A stretch of 64,000 bases of DNA from an uncultured Roseobacter sp. (GCF_947499265.1 NZ_CANMNK010000003.1:496001-560000), one strand, 5' to 3'; counted from the stretch's first letter, positions 19,101 through 27,102 are shown. Numbers and translations are program-made. The notes: generated from the letters alone by a model not told the origin.

Positions 19101-19590
19101 ACTGATGCGGCATGGACGAGGAAACACAGCCGTGATCGTCGCCAGCCACCACCAGCACACCGCCATGTGGGGACGACCCATAAGCATTGCCATGTTTGAG
19201 CGCATCCGATGCCCGATCCACCCCCGGCCCCTTGCCGTACCAGAGCCCGAAGACGCCCAGACAGTCCTTGTCCGGATCGGTTTCCACCTGCTGCGTGCCG
19301 ATCATCTGGGTCGCGCCAAACTCTTCGTTGATGGCAGGTAGAAAGGTGATCCCGGCCTCTGCAACGACATCCTTGTTGCGCGCAATCTCAAGATCAACAC
19401 CGCCCACTGGCGACCCGCGGTAGCCCGACACATAGCCGCGGGTGTCCAGACCGCGCGCCCGGTCCCGCCGGGCCTGATCCAGCGCAATCCTGATGATTGC
19501 CTGCGTGCCGGTCAGGAAAACCCGGCCTTTGGTGCGTGTGTAGCGCTCCTCCAGCTCGTAATGCTCAAGAATGGTGGTCTGATCGGTCAT
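16138..19590 (-). CDS. Indolepyruvate:ferredoxin oxidoreductase, fused alpha and beta subunits
   Basis: This 1150-residue enzyme oxidatively decarboxylates aryl- or branched 2-oxoacids to acyl-CoA in amino-acid breakdown. An N-terminal pyruvate:ferredoxin-type domain is followed by the thiamine-diphosphate domain with CSGCPHNTS and GIGCHFMASW. A cysteine-rich Fe-S segment contains CEGCGDC, CNKDFTC and more Cys. The C-terminal gamma/beta-like domain has VTGVGGTGVVTVGQV. ATG at 19590 is preferred (GGAAG upstream, expected MTDQTT beginning); ATG at 19620 and 19665 are longer alternatives. The divergent Lrp/AsnC regulator is the likely controller, as is usual for amino-acid catabolic genes. Confidence 0.93.
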   Translation of the reverse strand: MTDQTTILEHYELEERYTRTKGRVFLTGTQAIIRIALDQARRDRARGLDTRGYVSGYRGSPVGGVDLEIARNKDVVAEAGITFLPAINEEFGATQMIGTQQVETDPDKDCLGVFGLWYGKGPGVDRASDALKHGNAYGSSPHGGVLVVAGDDHGCVSSSMPHQSDVAFMNFFMPTVNPANVAEFLPFAEWGYALSRYSGMWVGFKAISETVESGMSFELPADRDFLTPDHAIPDTGLHYRWPDLPGPQIEERMEAKKAATLAFARANPIDRVEWGHAHARFGIVTTGKSHLDVLEALRLLGIDKEMAADLGLDIYKVGMVWPLEPTRALDFAQGKQELLVIEEKRGIIESQLKEHFYDFPGQKPQRMVGKRDEKGERLVPWTHELGAVMLAEIIARRLDQNTPGLKLSQLAAKAVPTPKLIDIPGAARTPYFCSGCPHNTSTKVPEGSEALAGIGCHFMASWMNRKTTSLIQMGGEGVNWVARSKFNGNKHIFQNLGEGTYYHSGSLAVRQAIAAGTNITYKILFNDAVAMTGGQGVDGPISVQGIAASLIAEGARKVVVVSDYPETFRRADFPAGVRIEHRRDLDRVQRELREIPGTTVLIYQQTCATEKRRLRKRGKLEDPKRFAVINPLVCEGCGDCSVESNCLSVEPLETEFGRKRQINLNSCNKDFTCLNGFCPSFVTVEGGTLRKRGRASAGDAFDQLKRDLPAPEMPTLQTPWDILVTGVGGTGVVTVGQVIAMAANLEGKGTTVLDFMGFAQKFGPVLSYIRMSNTPEGVHQAKIEPGSADALIGCDLVVSSSPKASMTYRAGKTRGVVNTALMPTGDLVQNRDADLNAATRLQQIAQVLDADLAALDANALSEALLGDSVFANVMMLGAAWQAGLVPLSEAALMRALDLNGVKPEQNKQAFIWGRIAVHAPDEVEKAADLPLKSAETIEELIARRAAFLTAYQNDDWAARYLDAIDGIKQAETRVLGAPGALTQAAAKGLFKTMSYKDEYEVARLHSETGFIEVLNQRFEGDFKVYHHLAPPLIPAGKDARGRPRKRSFGPWVHGGFRVLAKMKGLRGTRWDLFGKTSERKMERALIGEYREVLAQLKTGLTRENHEDAVRIAGLIMDVRGFGPVKEEAVHRMRAALSTALQGYGKVSAGP

Positions 19591-19729
19591 CCGCAATCCG
19601 CTTCCTGTTTCAGGTGGCATTATTGCGCGCAATTCTAACGCGGCATGGTAGAAGCAACCTCTCAAAATTTGTCAAGTTATGCGGAATAGTGATAGTTATA
19701 TTTCAGATATTAAACATAAAGTGAAACAA

Positions 19730-20191
19730 ATGAAGCTACTGAACGCTCTTGAGACCCGCCTACTCACCCTGCTGCAACGCGACGCCTCCGGCAGCGTGGC
19801 AGAGCTTGCAAAAGCAACCAACAGCTCGCCCGCGACCTGTTGGCGGCGGTTGCGCAATCTGGAAGACCGGGGGATCTTAGGAGCAACGGTTCGACTGGTC
19901 GACCCAGCGGCTGTGGGCCGCGGTATGGACGTGTTCTGCCAGGTGCGCATGACGTCCCAAAGCACCAAATCCCGCCAGGATTTCCAGCGCGCCATGGCGC
20001 TTGAGCCCACAATTGTCGAGGTCTATTCGATCTCCGGCGATTGGGATTATCTGCTGCACCTGCTGGTGCGGGACATGGCGGATTTCGAAACCATCCTGAT
20101 GAGCCGCGTGTTAGAGCATAAATGCGTCGCCAGCACATCGACGCTCTTCGCGCTGCGCCGGATCAAACACACCACGGAAGTGCCGGTTTAG
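19730..20191 (+). CDS. Lrp/AsnC family transcriptional regulator
   Basis: This 153-residue protein has an N-terminal winged helix (LLQRDASGSVAELAKATNSSPATCWRRLRNLEDRGIL) and a C-terminal RAM/AsnC ligand domain with VYSISGDWDYLLHLLVRDMADFE. ATG at 19730 gives the family-typical length; the frame continues upstream to 19679 and no good ribosome site decides. It is divergent from the indolepyruvate:ferredoxin oxidoreductase gene across about 140 bases and probably responds to an amino acid. It is followed by a shared terminator facing the iron-binding-protein gene. Confidence 0.9.
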   Translation: MKLLNALETRLLTLLQRDASGSVAELAKATNSSPATCWRRLRNLEDRGILGATVRLVDPAAVGRGMDVFCQVRMTSQSTKSRQDFQRAMALEPTIVEVYSISGDWDYLLHLLVRDMADFETILMSRVLEHKCVASTSTLFALRRIKHTTEVPV

Positions 20192-20241
20192 GTGTCGTCG
20201 TCTCCCCAGCGACGGCCGAAACAGGCAGGCTTCAGACACCG

Positions 20242-20274
20242 AAAAAGGAGCGCACCAATGGCACGCTCCTTTTT
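20242..20274. terminator. Bidirectional Rho-independent terminator
   Basis: The perfect 11-base inverted repeat AAAAAGGAGCG / CGCTCCTTTTT has an 11-base loop. A-runs and T-runs on both flanks allow it to end both the Lrp gene (plus) and the convergent iron-binding-protein gene (minus). Confidence 0.88.
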
Positions 20275-20295
20275 ATAGATTGTGAAATCGGTGGA

Positions 20296-21324
20296 TTACT
20301 TCCAGCCCACTTCATTGAAAATCTTCTGCGCGGCAGGCACGTTTTTCGCGACCTTGGAGAGGTCGACCGCGTCAGGCTTGAACTCACCCAGTTTGGACAC
20401 GCTTTCACTCAACGCCACGTCCGGCACAGCGGGGAATTCATCGTTACCCGCAGAGAAATACTGCTGCGCCTGATCGGAGGCGAGGTATTCCATGAATTTG
20501 ATCGCATTTTCCAGGTTCGGTGCATTCGCTGCAACGCCACCCCCCGACAGGTTCATATGCGCGCCTTCCGCGTCCTGAGCCGGGAAAACCCACCCGATCT
20601 TGTCGACATCAGCGGTCACGCCAGAGACGTCTTTGCGCAGCGCCCGTGCGAAATAGTAGGTGTTGGAAATCGAGATATCACATTGACCGGAGACCAGACC
20701 GCGCAATTGATCGGTATCGCCACCTTCGGGTTCGCGCGCAAAATTATCGACCACACCCTGTGCCCAGGCCTTCGCCGCCTCTTCCCCGTGGTTTTCGATC
20801 ACGGCGGCCAGCAGGGTCTGGCTGTAGACATTCGACGATGACCGGTGGCAGACCATGCCCTTGTACTTCGGATCCGCGAGCGAGACATAGTCAACCGGTG
20901 GCTCGGTCACATCCGCCTTGTCGTAAAAGACGATCCGGGCACGTTGTGAAAAGCCGAACCACTGATTATCGCTGTCCTGCAGATTGGCGGGGATGCGCTC
21001 TTCGAGCACGGCGCTCTCAATCGATTGCAAAACACCGGCATCTTTCGCCCGCTCCAGGCGGGAGGTGTCCACCGTCAGCAGCACATCGGCGGGTGAATTC
21101 GCGCCCTCAGCCTCCATGCGCGCAATCAGTTCGTCCGCCTTGCCTTCGATGCGGTTGATGGTGATGCCGGTCATTTCGGTGAAATCGGAATAAAGCCGTT
21201 CGTCGGTGTCATAATGGCGCGACGAATAGAGGTTCACCTCACCTTCGGCATATGCAACGGAGGCGGCGCCTCCGAGTGCCATTGCAGTAAGCGCGGTGAG
21301 TGAGATTGTGGATCTTGCCGACAT
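20296..21324 (-). CDS. Fe(III) ABC transporter substrate-binding protein (FbpA/FutA type)
   Basis: This 342-residue periplasmic ferric-ion-binding protein has a Sec signal peptide (ISLTALTAMALGGAASVAYA, cleavage near residue 26 before EGEVNLYSSRHYD). The adjacent tyrosines of SNTYYFAR and the upstream NVYSQT match the iron-ligand region of the family. ATG at 21324 has GGGAG upstream and gives a normal signal peptide; the longer start at 21363 would add a non-signal leader. No permease or ATPase gene accompanies it, so it must serve a transporter encoded elsewhere. A TGA-N9-TCA palindrome lies about 100 bases upstream and suggests iron control. Confidence 0.92.
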   Translation of the reverse strand: MSARSTISLTALTAMALGGAASVAYAEGEVNLYSSRHYDTDERLYSDFTEMTGITINRIEGKADELIARMEAEGANSPADVLLTVDTSRLERAKDAGVLQSIESAVLEERIPANLQDSDNQWFGFSQRARIVFYDKADVTEPPVDYVSLADPKYKGMVCHRSSSNVYSQTLLAAVIENHGEEAAKAWAQGVVDNFAREPEGGDTDQLRGLVSGQCDISISNTYYFARALRKDVSGVTADVDKIGWVFPAQDAEGAHMNLSGGGVAANAPNLENAIKFMEYLASDQAQQYFSAGNDEFPAVPDVALSESVSKLGEFKPDAVDLSKVAKNVPAAQKIFNEVGWK

Positions 21325-21425
21325 TGAGAACTCCCATGGGTTAAACCTTATTAATTTACTCAATTACTGATTCCTTGGGGGAAATCAATATTGTTGATAA
21401 AAATACTTGGATAAATGGGTGCTTT

Positions 21426-21442
21426 CTGATTATTTTAATCAG
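21426..21442. promoter_or_regulatory. Predicted iron-responsive operator (TGA-N9-TCA palindrome)
   Basis: CTGATTA-TTT-TAATCAG is a perfect 7-base inverted repeat that contains TGA-N9-TCA, the core reported for RirA-type iron operators in alphaproteobacteria. It lies 102 bases upstream of the ferric-binding-protein start codon. A second imperfect TGATT...AATCA repeat lies at 21368-21387. The regulator identity is inferred from the pattern only. Confidence 0.5.
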
Positions 21443-21522
21443 ATATTGCAATATCGGCAAAAGCAGCGTTCACAAACGCCAACTTTTGCGATCCGGTCAG
21501 GTGGTACCGATCTGGCGTTAAA

Positions 21523-21570
21523 AAATACACGCGCGCATGCTGCAGCGATGAATGCTACATGATGCGCGCG
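21523..21570 (-). terminator. Rho-independent terminator after the CHAP-type hydrolase
   Basis: On the minus strand, CGCGCGCAT (21570-21562) pairs with ATGCGCGCG (21538-21530) across a 23-base loop. It is followed by TGTATTTTTT, a U-tract. It lies just downstream of the hydrolase stop at 21609. Confidence 0.65.
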
Positions 21571-21608
21571 CGATATGTCCGGTTCTGTTAGATCAGCCAA
21601 TCGGCGGA

Positions 21609-22388
21609 TCAGAAAACGACAAAGTCCTTCTTGCCATAGCCCCGGCGGCGGGCGCAGACCTCGTAGCCCTCGCGGTCGCCGTCATCGTTGGTATTGCCCT
21701 CAAGGGTCTGAAACGAGGAGGCTTCCGCCTTGGTGACCAACCCGACATGTGTCCAATCCGTTGAGGTGCGGCGCACCAGAAAGAGCGAACCCGCTGGCAC
21801 GGTGCTGGCGGTCGCATCCCGCTCGCGCAAGAACAATCCGGCACTCTTGGCCTGTGCTGCAAGCGAGTCGCAGGAGAAGGAGCCCTTGATCGGCATGGGG
21901 AGATTGAGCATTTCACAGGCCTGTTGCATGCAGAATGTCGTGAACCCGGCGCACCATGCCCAGGGCTTGCCCTCGTTCCCTTTCATATACATGCGCACCC
22001 AGGGCCCGCGATTGGCCCCGCCAACCTCCAGAGGATGTTCCTTCAAATGCGCCTTGGCGAAGGCGACAACCGTGTCAGAATAACTCATGTTCTTCTTGAT
22101 CTTGGGGCTGAGCGTGCGGAGCATCGGGGCGACAAATTTGTTGTGGGTCGCTTCATCAACCACCCCGGTGACCGGCAGACGGCTTGCAGATTGGAAATCC
22201 TGAACCGCGTCCTTCGTCACGCCGCCGAAATCGGCGTCAATCGATACCTGATGGTTGTGCAGGCAAAGCCATTCCTGAACGCGCCGCGCCGCGGTGCCAC
22301 GCTTGCCGGATGCAATATTGCCGGGAAAGGCGACTTCTTTCTCGATCCAATTGGCCAGTTGAGAAATGTCGTTGTCAAAAGTATACAT
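21609..22388 (-). CDS. Peptidoglycan-binding and CHAP-like cysteine hydrolase, no signal peptide
   Basis: This 259-residue two-domain protein has residues about 25-88 matching a PG_binding_1 domain (RRVQEWL...DADFGGVTKDAVQDFQ...TGVVDEAT). Residues about 100-259 look like a CHAP/NlpC-type amidase, with Cys146 in WAWCAGFTTFC, His214 in DWTHVGLV and a polar third residue near LEGNTND. No signal peptide or membrane segment is visible, so export would need lysis or a specialised secretion route. ATG at 22388 has GAGG upstream. It is divergent from a membrane-anchored protein. It could be an endolysin-like remnant or a secreted effector. Confidence 0.8.
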   Translation of the reverse strand: MYTFDNDISQLANWIEKEVAFPGNIASGKRGTAARRVQEWLCLHNHQVSIDADFGGVTKDAVQDFQSASRLPVTGVVDEATHNKFVAPMLRTLSPKIKKNMSYSDTVVAFAKAHLKEHPLEVGGANRGPWVRMYMKGNEGKPWAWCAGFTTFCMQQACEMLNLPMPIKGSFSCDSLAAQAKSAGLFLRERDATASTVPAGSLFLVRRTSTDWTHVGLVTKAEASSFQTLEGNTNDDGDREGYEVCARRRGYGKKDFVVF

Positions 22389-22482
22389 CGTTGGACCTCA
22401 TATTTTTGAATTGAATTGGATTTGGTTCTTGAATAGAGGTCAAAAATTGCGACCTCCTCACTCAACCGAACGTTCTTATGCT

Positions 22483-22887
22483 ATGGCGACATCTCGAAAA
22501 TTCCTGATTTTGCTCATTGGCGTGGGCGTGCTGGGCGCTGCGGTCTGGTGGATGCGTCCGGACCCTGTCACGGTCGAAGCGCTGATTTCGGAGGCTGCGT
22601 CGCGCCAGATTGACCGCCCCGTGGCCGTCAAGATTGAGATGCAGAACCAGTCCGACGATTGGGCTTTTGTCTGCGGCACGGTGACCGAAGCGGATGGGAC
22701 GGTTTTGGAAATCGGTACCGGCGCTTCAGAGGCAGCGTATGAAAGCGATGCGTTCTGCGCGCTGGCGAAAATCAGTGACATGACTGAACTCTCCGAATTT
22801 GACTTTGGCTCGACGGACATGCCCGCGATGGACTGGCTGGAAAAATACAACCTCGACCCCGCAATCCTCTCTTCCGACACCCAATAA
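22483..22887 (+). CDS. Hypothetical membrane-anchored protein
   Basis: This 134-residue protein has one N-terminal membrane segment (about residues 6-24) and no obvious cleavage site, so the rest probably lies in the periplasm. Two cysteines (Cys64 in AFVCGT and Cys92 in AFCALA) could form a disulphide there. The C-terminal half is acidic. I do not recognise the family. It is divergent from the CHAP-type hydrolase and faces the minus-strand 113-residue gene. Confidence 0.65.
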   Translation: MATSRKFLILLIGVGVLGAAVWWMRPDPVTVEALISEAASRQIDRPVAVKIEMQNQSDDWAFVCGTVTEADGTVLEIGTGASEAAYESDAFCALAKISDMTELSEFDFGSTDMPAMDWLEKYNLDPAILSSDTQ

Positions 22888-22948
22888 TTGCGGTGTGATC
22901 ACCTGGCCGGTCACGTCTGCGCGACCCGGGCACGGATGGGACGGCGCG

Positions 22949-23290
22949 CTAGAGCCCGACCGCGCCAACGGCTGCGTTGACCACAAGGCTGATCAGCCCG
23001 ACACGAAACTGTTCGAGCTTCTGTTTCGCAAGGCCTTTTGCTTTCAACGCATTCAATTCAGCCAAGCCCTCGAGGCTTCGGATCAGCAGGTTGAATTCGC
23101 TTTTGGTCAGGTGACCCTGCGCCAGCGCCTTTGTCCATTTTGGCAGTTTTTCCCGCGTCATCTCGATAAACTCAGACGCGTCTTCTTTGGCCGGGTCTTT
23201 CCATTCCTGAAACAGGTTCTGCGCCAGTTCGCCAGCACCATCCTTTACCGAATTCGAAAAAGTATCCCACACATCGTCAAGATTAGGCAT
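22949..23290 (-). CDS. Hypothetical 113-residue protein
   Basis: This mostly helical, charged protein (SVKDGAGELAQNLFQEW, EMTREKLPKWTKALAQGHLT) ends in a hydrophobic tail (GLISLVVNAAVGAVGL) that may insert in or touch a membrane. It starts 2 bases after the stop of the lipoprotein gene, so the two are one transcript. The family is not recognised. Coding is supported by the tight spacing and the sensible amphipathic composition. Confidence 0.6.
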   Translation of the reverse strand: MPNLDDVWDTFSNSVKDGAGELAQNLFQEWKDPAKEDASEFIEMTREKLPKWTKALAQGHLTKSEFNLLIRSLEGLAELNALKAKGLAKQKLEQFRVGLISLVVNAAVGAVGL

Positions 23291-23292
23291 TA

Positions 23293-23754
23293 TCAGCCCT
23301 CCACATTACCCGCTGCCTTGCGTCCCGTTTCAAGTTCGATGATCCGATCGAACTGGAGCGCCAGCACGGATGAAAATTCTTCAACAAAAAACTTACTCAT
23401 CTTGCCACCCGGCGCCTTACGCCACTGATTGACAAAATCCGCCAGCGACCCGCCATCAGGATCCACAATGATGGCCCATTGCTTGGCCGCAGATTGCGCT
23501 GCCTCCTTGCCGCGGCCCTTGGCGAATTCATGAGCAGACGCCGCGTCAATTAAAAGCAGGTCAGCGGTCTGTTCGTGTTTTGAATAGCTTTCCGTGCCCT
23601 TGGCCACGAGCGCAAGGCTGCGCGCTTTCAGCGAAGTTGCTTGTTTGTAGGCCTCAGCGGAATAGGGATCTGCCAGTCGGTCGCACCCAATCAATAGTGC
23701 GAAAACCAGCCCAAACAGTGCAATCAAGCGAATTGGGACTCGCCTCAAATTCAT
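23293..23754 (-). CDS. Predicted lipoprotein of unknown function
   Basis: This 153-residue protein has a basic N-terminus, a hydrophobic core and a lipobox LIGC with Cys24 followed by Asp. In Proteobacteria Asp at +2 often retains a lipoprotein in the inner membrane. The mature part is helical and charged, with no motif I recognise. It is the first gene of a two-gene transcript with the 113-residue protein and lies near the CHAP-type hydrolase. Confidence 0.65.
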   Translation of the reverse strand: MNLRRVPIRLIALFGLVFALLIGCDRLADPYSAEAYKQATSLKARSLALVAKGTESYSKHEQTADLLLIDAASAHEFAKGRGKEAAQSAAKQWAIIVDPDGGSLADFVNQWRKAPGGKMSKFFVEEFSSVLALQFDRIIELETGRKAAGNVEG

Positions 23755-24098
23755 CGCGTAAACCCCCTAAAATGTGTTCCGCCGAAATAAAAAATGGGCG
23801 GATATGATAAAAATACTGTCCCAGAAAAAAAGCTTGGGATGCTACCTAAAAGAGAACATGAAGCTGGACCTGTCAAGACTGGCGTTTTTTGTCAGTCACA
23901 TGGCGTTGCTCTTTTGGCAAAGTCAGAAGGGGCAGGAAATAACCTCAAACATCTGATAAAGAACAATTTTCACAATACACTATCGTTCAAGTCGCGCCGA
24001 TGCAGCGGGATTGAAATCGCACAGCGAAAAGCATGGGAACTGCAAAAACAAAACACCGCCACGGGGTGCGTGACGGTGTTTTTGTGCAGATCGAAAAC
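23755..24098. other. Intergenic stretch, AT-richer than its surroundings
   Basis: This gap lies between the lipoprotein start and the inositol-type ABC ATPase stop. Short open frames inside it lack ribosome sites and family features. The one structure I support is the terminator at 24050-24082. The promoter of the lipoprotein transcript should lie near 23755-23850. Confidence 0.5.
24050..24082 (-). terminator. Rho-independent terminator of the inositol-type importer operon
   Basis: AAAACACCG (24050-24058) pairs with CGGTGTTTT (24074-24082) around a 15-base loop. Read on the minus strand it is followed by TGTTTTTG. It lies just past the ATPase stop at 24099. Confidence 0.75.
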
Positions 24099-24878
24099 TC
24101 AGACGGTACCGCCGAGGCTCCCCTCAAGCTCGACCATCTCCTGCCCCCCGGCCATCATGTCCTGCAACTCCTCAGGCGTGATGTCGCCACGCTCTGCCGT
24201 GCCCAGTGTTTGCCCACGATTGAGGACGGTGAAACGGTCCCCCACCGCCATCGCGTGGCGGACGTTATGCGTGATGAAGACGACCGCGATGCCCTGTTTG
24301 CGCACCTTGTCGATGGTCGCCAACACGTTCGCCGTTTGCCGCACCCCCAGCGCGCTGGTGGGCTCATCCAGGATCAGAACCTTGGCACCGAAATGCACGG
24401 CGCGGGCAATGGCCACGGTCTGGCGTTCGCCGCCAGAGAGGGTGCCCACCGCCTGATCCGGCCCGCGCAGGTTGATCCCCATCTTGCGCATCTCTTCCAT
24501 GGTAACGCGGTTGGCGTAGTCGTGATCGAAAAAGTCGATGGGACCGATTTTCTTTACGGGTTCGTTGCCCATGAAGAAATTCCGGCTGACCGACATCAGC
24601 GGGATCATCGATAGGTGCTGGTGTACCGTCGCGATACCCGCTGCCATCGCATCCCGCGGATCGGCGAAATCAAGCGGCTTGCCTTCGAAGATGATCTCCC
24701 CGGCCGTGGGCTTATGCACCCCGGACATGGTCTTGATGAAGGTCGATTTGCCCGCGCCATTGTCGCCCAGCAAGCAATGGCATTCACCGGCGAAGACATC
24801 GACCGACACGCCCGCCAGGGCAATCACGCTGCCAAAGTGCTTTTCGATGTCCTTCATCTGGATGATTGGATCAGCCAT
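24099..24878 (-). CDS. Sugar (probable myo-inositol) ABC transporter ATPase, single domain
   Basis: This 259-residue ATPase of the ribose/fructose (CUT2) class has Walker A GDNGAGKST (about residues 38-46), signature TLSGGERQTV, Walker B KVLILDEPTSALG and switch His in VVFITHN. Unlike RbsA it has one nucleotide-binding domain, as in FrcA, so it acts as a homodimer. It overlaps the permease stop by one base. The substrate is inferred as myo-inositol because the operon's promoter palindrome also occurs at the iol promoter. Confidence 0.9.
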   Translation of the reverse strand: MADPIIQMKDIEKHFGSVIALAGVSVDVFAGECHCLLGDNGAGKSTFIKTMSGVHKPTAGEIIFEGKPLDFADPRDAMAAGIATVHQHLSMIPLMSVSRNFFMGNEPVKKIGPIDFFDHDYANRVTMEEMRKMGINLRGPDQAVGTLSGGERQTVAIARAVHFGAKVLILDEPTSALGVRQTANVLATIDKVRKQGIAVVFITHNVRHAMAVGDRFTVLNRGQTLGTAERGDITPEELQDMMAGGQEMVELEGSLGGTV

Positions 24879-25990
24879 CAGCGTTCTCCCGTTATGATGC
24901 GGCGAATGTAGGTGTTCAGGATCACCGCAAAGAGCAGGATGACACCTAGGAACACTCTGAACAGGCTCGACTCAACGCCCGCAAAAAACAGTCCCTGCTG
25001 GACGACGCCGAAGATCAGCGCGCCAAGCGCGGCCCCGATCACCGAGCCATAGCCCCCCGTCAGCAGCGCGCCACCGATGACCACGGCAATGATCGCCTCG
25101 AACTCCTTCAGCAGGCCACGATCCGCCCCGGCTGAGCCAAATTCCATCACCTGGCATACCGCGAAAACGGTCGCACAGAAGGCGGTGAACATGAACATGA
25201 GGACTTTTACCTTGTTGACCGGCACGCCGGAATTTCGGGCCGCTTCGGCGTCCCCCCCGGCAGCGAAAATCCAGTTGCCGAACCGTGTGCGCGTCAACAG
25301 AATGTGGCCAAAGATGATCAGAATGATTGCCCAGATAATCAGCATGGGGATGCCATCGACAACCGGCTGGCCGGCCCGGCTACCGCGTTCAAAGACGCCG
25401 ATGATACCCATATCGCCGAGCCACTGGAAAACCGGTTGGCCAATTTTACCACCGAAGATCGGCGCCAGCCAATCGCCTTCGGCTGCGTCACGAATGCCAC
25501 CGATGATGGTTTTGCGCTCAATGGTTTGTGGGATGTAGATGGTGAAGCCCCGCAGGATAAACAGGAAGGCCAGCGTCACGATGAAGCTGGGCAGGCCCGT
25601 ACGCACCACGATCCAGCCGTTGAGCGCCCCAAGCGCACAGCAGATCACGAAAGTGATGATGATCGCGATCCACATCGGCCAGGCCAACACAACGCCGAAC
25701 ACGGCGATCATCATACCGGCGAAACCGATCATCGACCCGACGCTGAGATCGAACTCGCCGGAAATCATCAGCAGGCAGGCGCCGACAGCAATGATCATGA
25801 ATTGCGCCGAAACAATCGACCAGTTCATCACGCCCTGGCTGTTAAACATCCCGCTGTCGAATGCAAAAAGTGCAAAGAGTGTGAAGACGGCAAAGGTTCC
25901 GACAATGCCACCCAGCTCCGGACGGATCAGGGCGCGGCGCAGCGGGGATATCTCCTTGATCCGCTCGTCTGTTTGCGTGGTCTCTGCCAT
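24878..25990 (-). CDS. Sugar (probable myo-inositol) ABC transporter permease
   Basis: This 370-residue permease of the BPD_transp_2/RbsC class has about eight to ten membrane helices. The typical LMISGEFDLSVGSMIGFAGM occurs near residue 85. GGYGSVIGAALGALIFGVVQQGL lies near the C-terminus. It lies between the binding protein and ATPase genes in the order binding protein, permease, ATPase. The extra hydrophilic insertion around residues 165-205 is normal for the FrcC subgroup. Confidence 0.9.
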   Translation of the reverse strand: MAETTQTDERIKEISPLRRALIRPELGGIVGTFAVFTLFALFAFDSGMFNSQGVMNWSIVSAQFMIIAVGACLLMISGEFDLSVGSMIGFAGMMIAVFGVVLAWPMWIAIIITFVICCALGALNGWIVVRTGLPSFIVTLAFLFILRGFTIYIPQTIERKTIIGGIRDAAEGDWLAPIFGGKIGQPVFQWLGDMGIIGVFERGSRAGQPVVDGIPMLIIWAIILIIFGHILLTRTRFGNWIFAAGGDAEAARNSGVPVNKVKVLMFMFTAFCATVFAVCQVMEFGSAGADRGLLKEFEAIIAVVIGGALLTGGYGSVIGAALGALIFGVVQQGLFFAGVESSLFRVFLGVILLFAVILNTYIRRIITGER

Positions 25991-26067
25991 AGCGTGTCCC
26001 TCAGCTTGCAGAATTGGAAAAAGGCGGCCCTCCGGACAGGAAGGCCGCCTGTGGTTTTGGGATCAGA

Positions 26068-27018
26068 TCACCGGAATTCGCCGGCAAACTCTTCCACTTT
26101 GGCCAATGCGTCCTTGGTGACGAAACCCGGGCCGGAGTTGATGTTATTGCCGGGCAGCACGCCATAGCGATCCCAGTTCGCCAGGATGACAACCGGCATA
26201 TAGGCCTGCAGGAAAGGCTGTTGGTCGATGCCCCAGTTGATGGTGCCGTCCTTGATGCCTTTGACGATTTCCTCGCCCAGATCGAAGGTGCCGAAATGGA
26301 TGTCACCGGCCATGCCGTTTTCCTGCAGCGCGGCAATGGTCGGATCCGCAGAGACAGGACCAAGCGTCAGGATGCCGTCCACATCAGGATTTGCCGAGAG
26401 ATAGGCCAGGACCTTGTTCTTGATCTCGGACGGGTCGGTGCCGCTGTCCATCATCGAACTGCCAAGATCAATGCCCAGGCCATCCGCATAACCCCGGCAG
26501 CGTTCGCCCACCGTGGGCTGCTGGATCGCGTGATTCACGCAGAGGAAATTGGTCACCCCCTCATCCTTGGCCCGCTGACCAGCAGCAAAGCCCGCGTCAT
26601 ATTCAGGCTGACCCACATACATCAGCGCACCGATTTCCCGGGCCTGTTCCGGTGTGCCGGTGTTCATGATGATCACGTCGATCCCCTGATCGACAGCGGC
26701 CGTGATCGGCCCTTTGAGCACATCGAAATCCGCCAGCGTCGTGATGATCCCATCCGGGCCAGATGCGGTGGCCTGCTCGATGATGCGTGCCATATCGGCA
26801 ATGTCACCTGTCGGCGGGTTACGGTACTCGACCTCGGCGCCCACTTGCTCACCGGCCAGTGCGATGCCGTTCTTGATCGTGTTCCACCAGGTGTCGCTGT
26901 CCGGCGCGTGGCTGACCAGAATGTATTTCTCACCTTCTGCCGCGGCTGTCTGCGCGGTCATGAAGGGGGCCGCAACAATTGCTGTCGCCAACACCAGTTT
27001 CTTCATCAATGAAGTCAT
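26068..27018 (-). CDS. Sugar (probable myo-inositol) ABC transporter substrate-binding protein
   Basis: This 316-residue periplasmic binding protein of type 1 (ribose-binding fold) has a Sec signal peptide (MKKLVLATAIVAAPFMTAQTAAAEG, cleavage after about residue 23). Features include VSHAPDSDTWWNTIKNG at the ligand cleft and DGILTLGPVSADPTIAAL in the hinge region. It heads the importer operon. An extended palindrome lies 85 bases upstream of its start. The same palindrome precedes iolD, so myo-inositol or a relative is the expected ligand, as for the IbpA-type proteins of Caulobacter. This is inference, not a binding-site reading. Confidence 0.9.
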   Translation of the reverse strand: MTSLMKKLVLATAIVAAPFMTAQTAAAEGEKYILVSHAPDSDTWWNTIKNGIALAGEQVGAEVEYRNPPTGDIADMARIIEQATASGPDGIITTLADFDVLKGPITAAVDQGIDVIIMNTGTPEQAREIGALMYVGQPEYDAGFAAGQRAKDEGVTNFLCVNHAIQQPTVGERCRGYADGLGIDLGSSMMDSGTDPSEIKNKVLAYLSANPDVDGILTLGPVSADPTIAALQENGMAGDIHFGTFDLGEEIVKGIKDGTINWGIDQQPFLQAYMPVVILANWDRYGVLPGNNINSGPGFVTKDALAKVEEFAGEFR

Positions 27019-27102
27019 ATTGTCCTCCCAAGGATCACCGTTCTCATGGCAAAAGAGCGACCTGCGCCGCCTCTCCGACTCAAGCTAAGCACACCCTCCG
27101 TT

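Noticed and set aside
18082..19341. A 419-codon plus-strand open frame
   Set aside because: It is antisense to the indolepyruvate:ferredoxin oxidoreductase gene, whose motifs are unmistakable.
23774..23956. A 60-codon open frame in the 23.8 kb gap
   Set aside because: No ribosome site and no recognisable feature; the gap is AT-rich, which makes short chance frames plausible.
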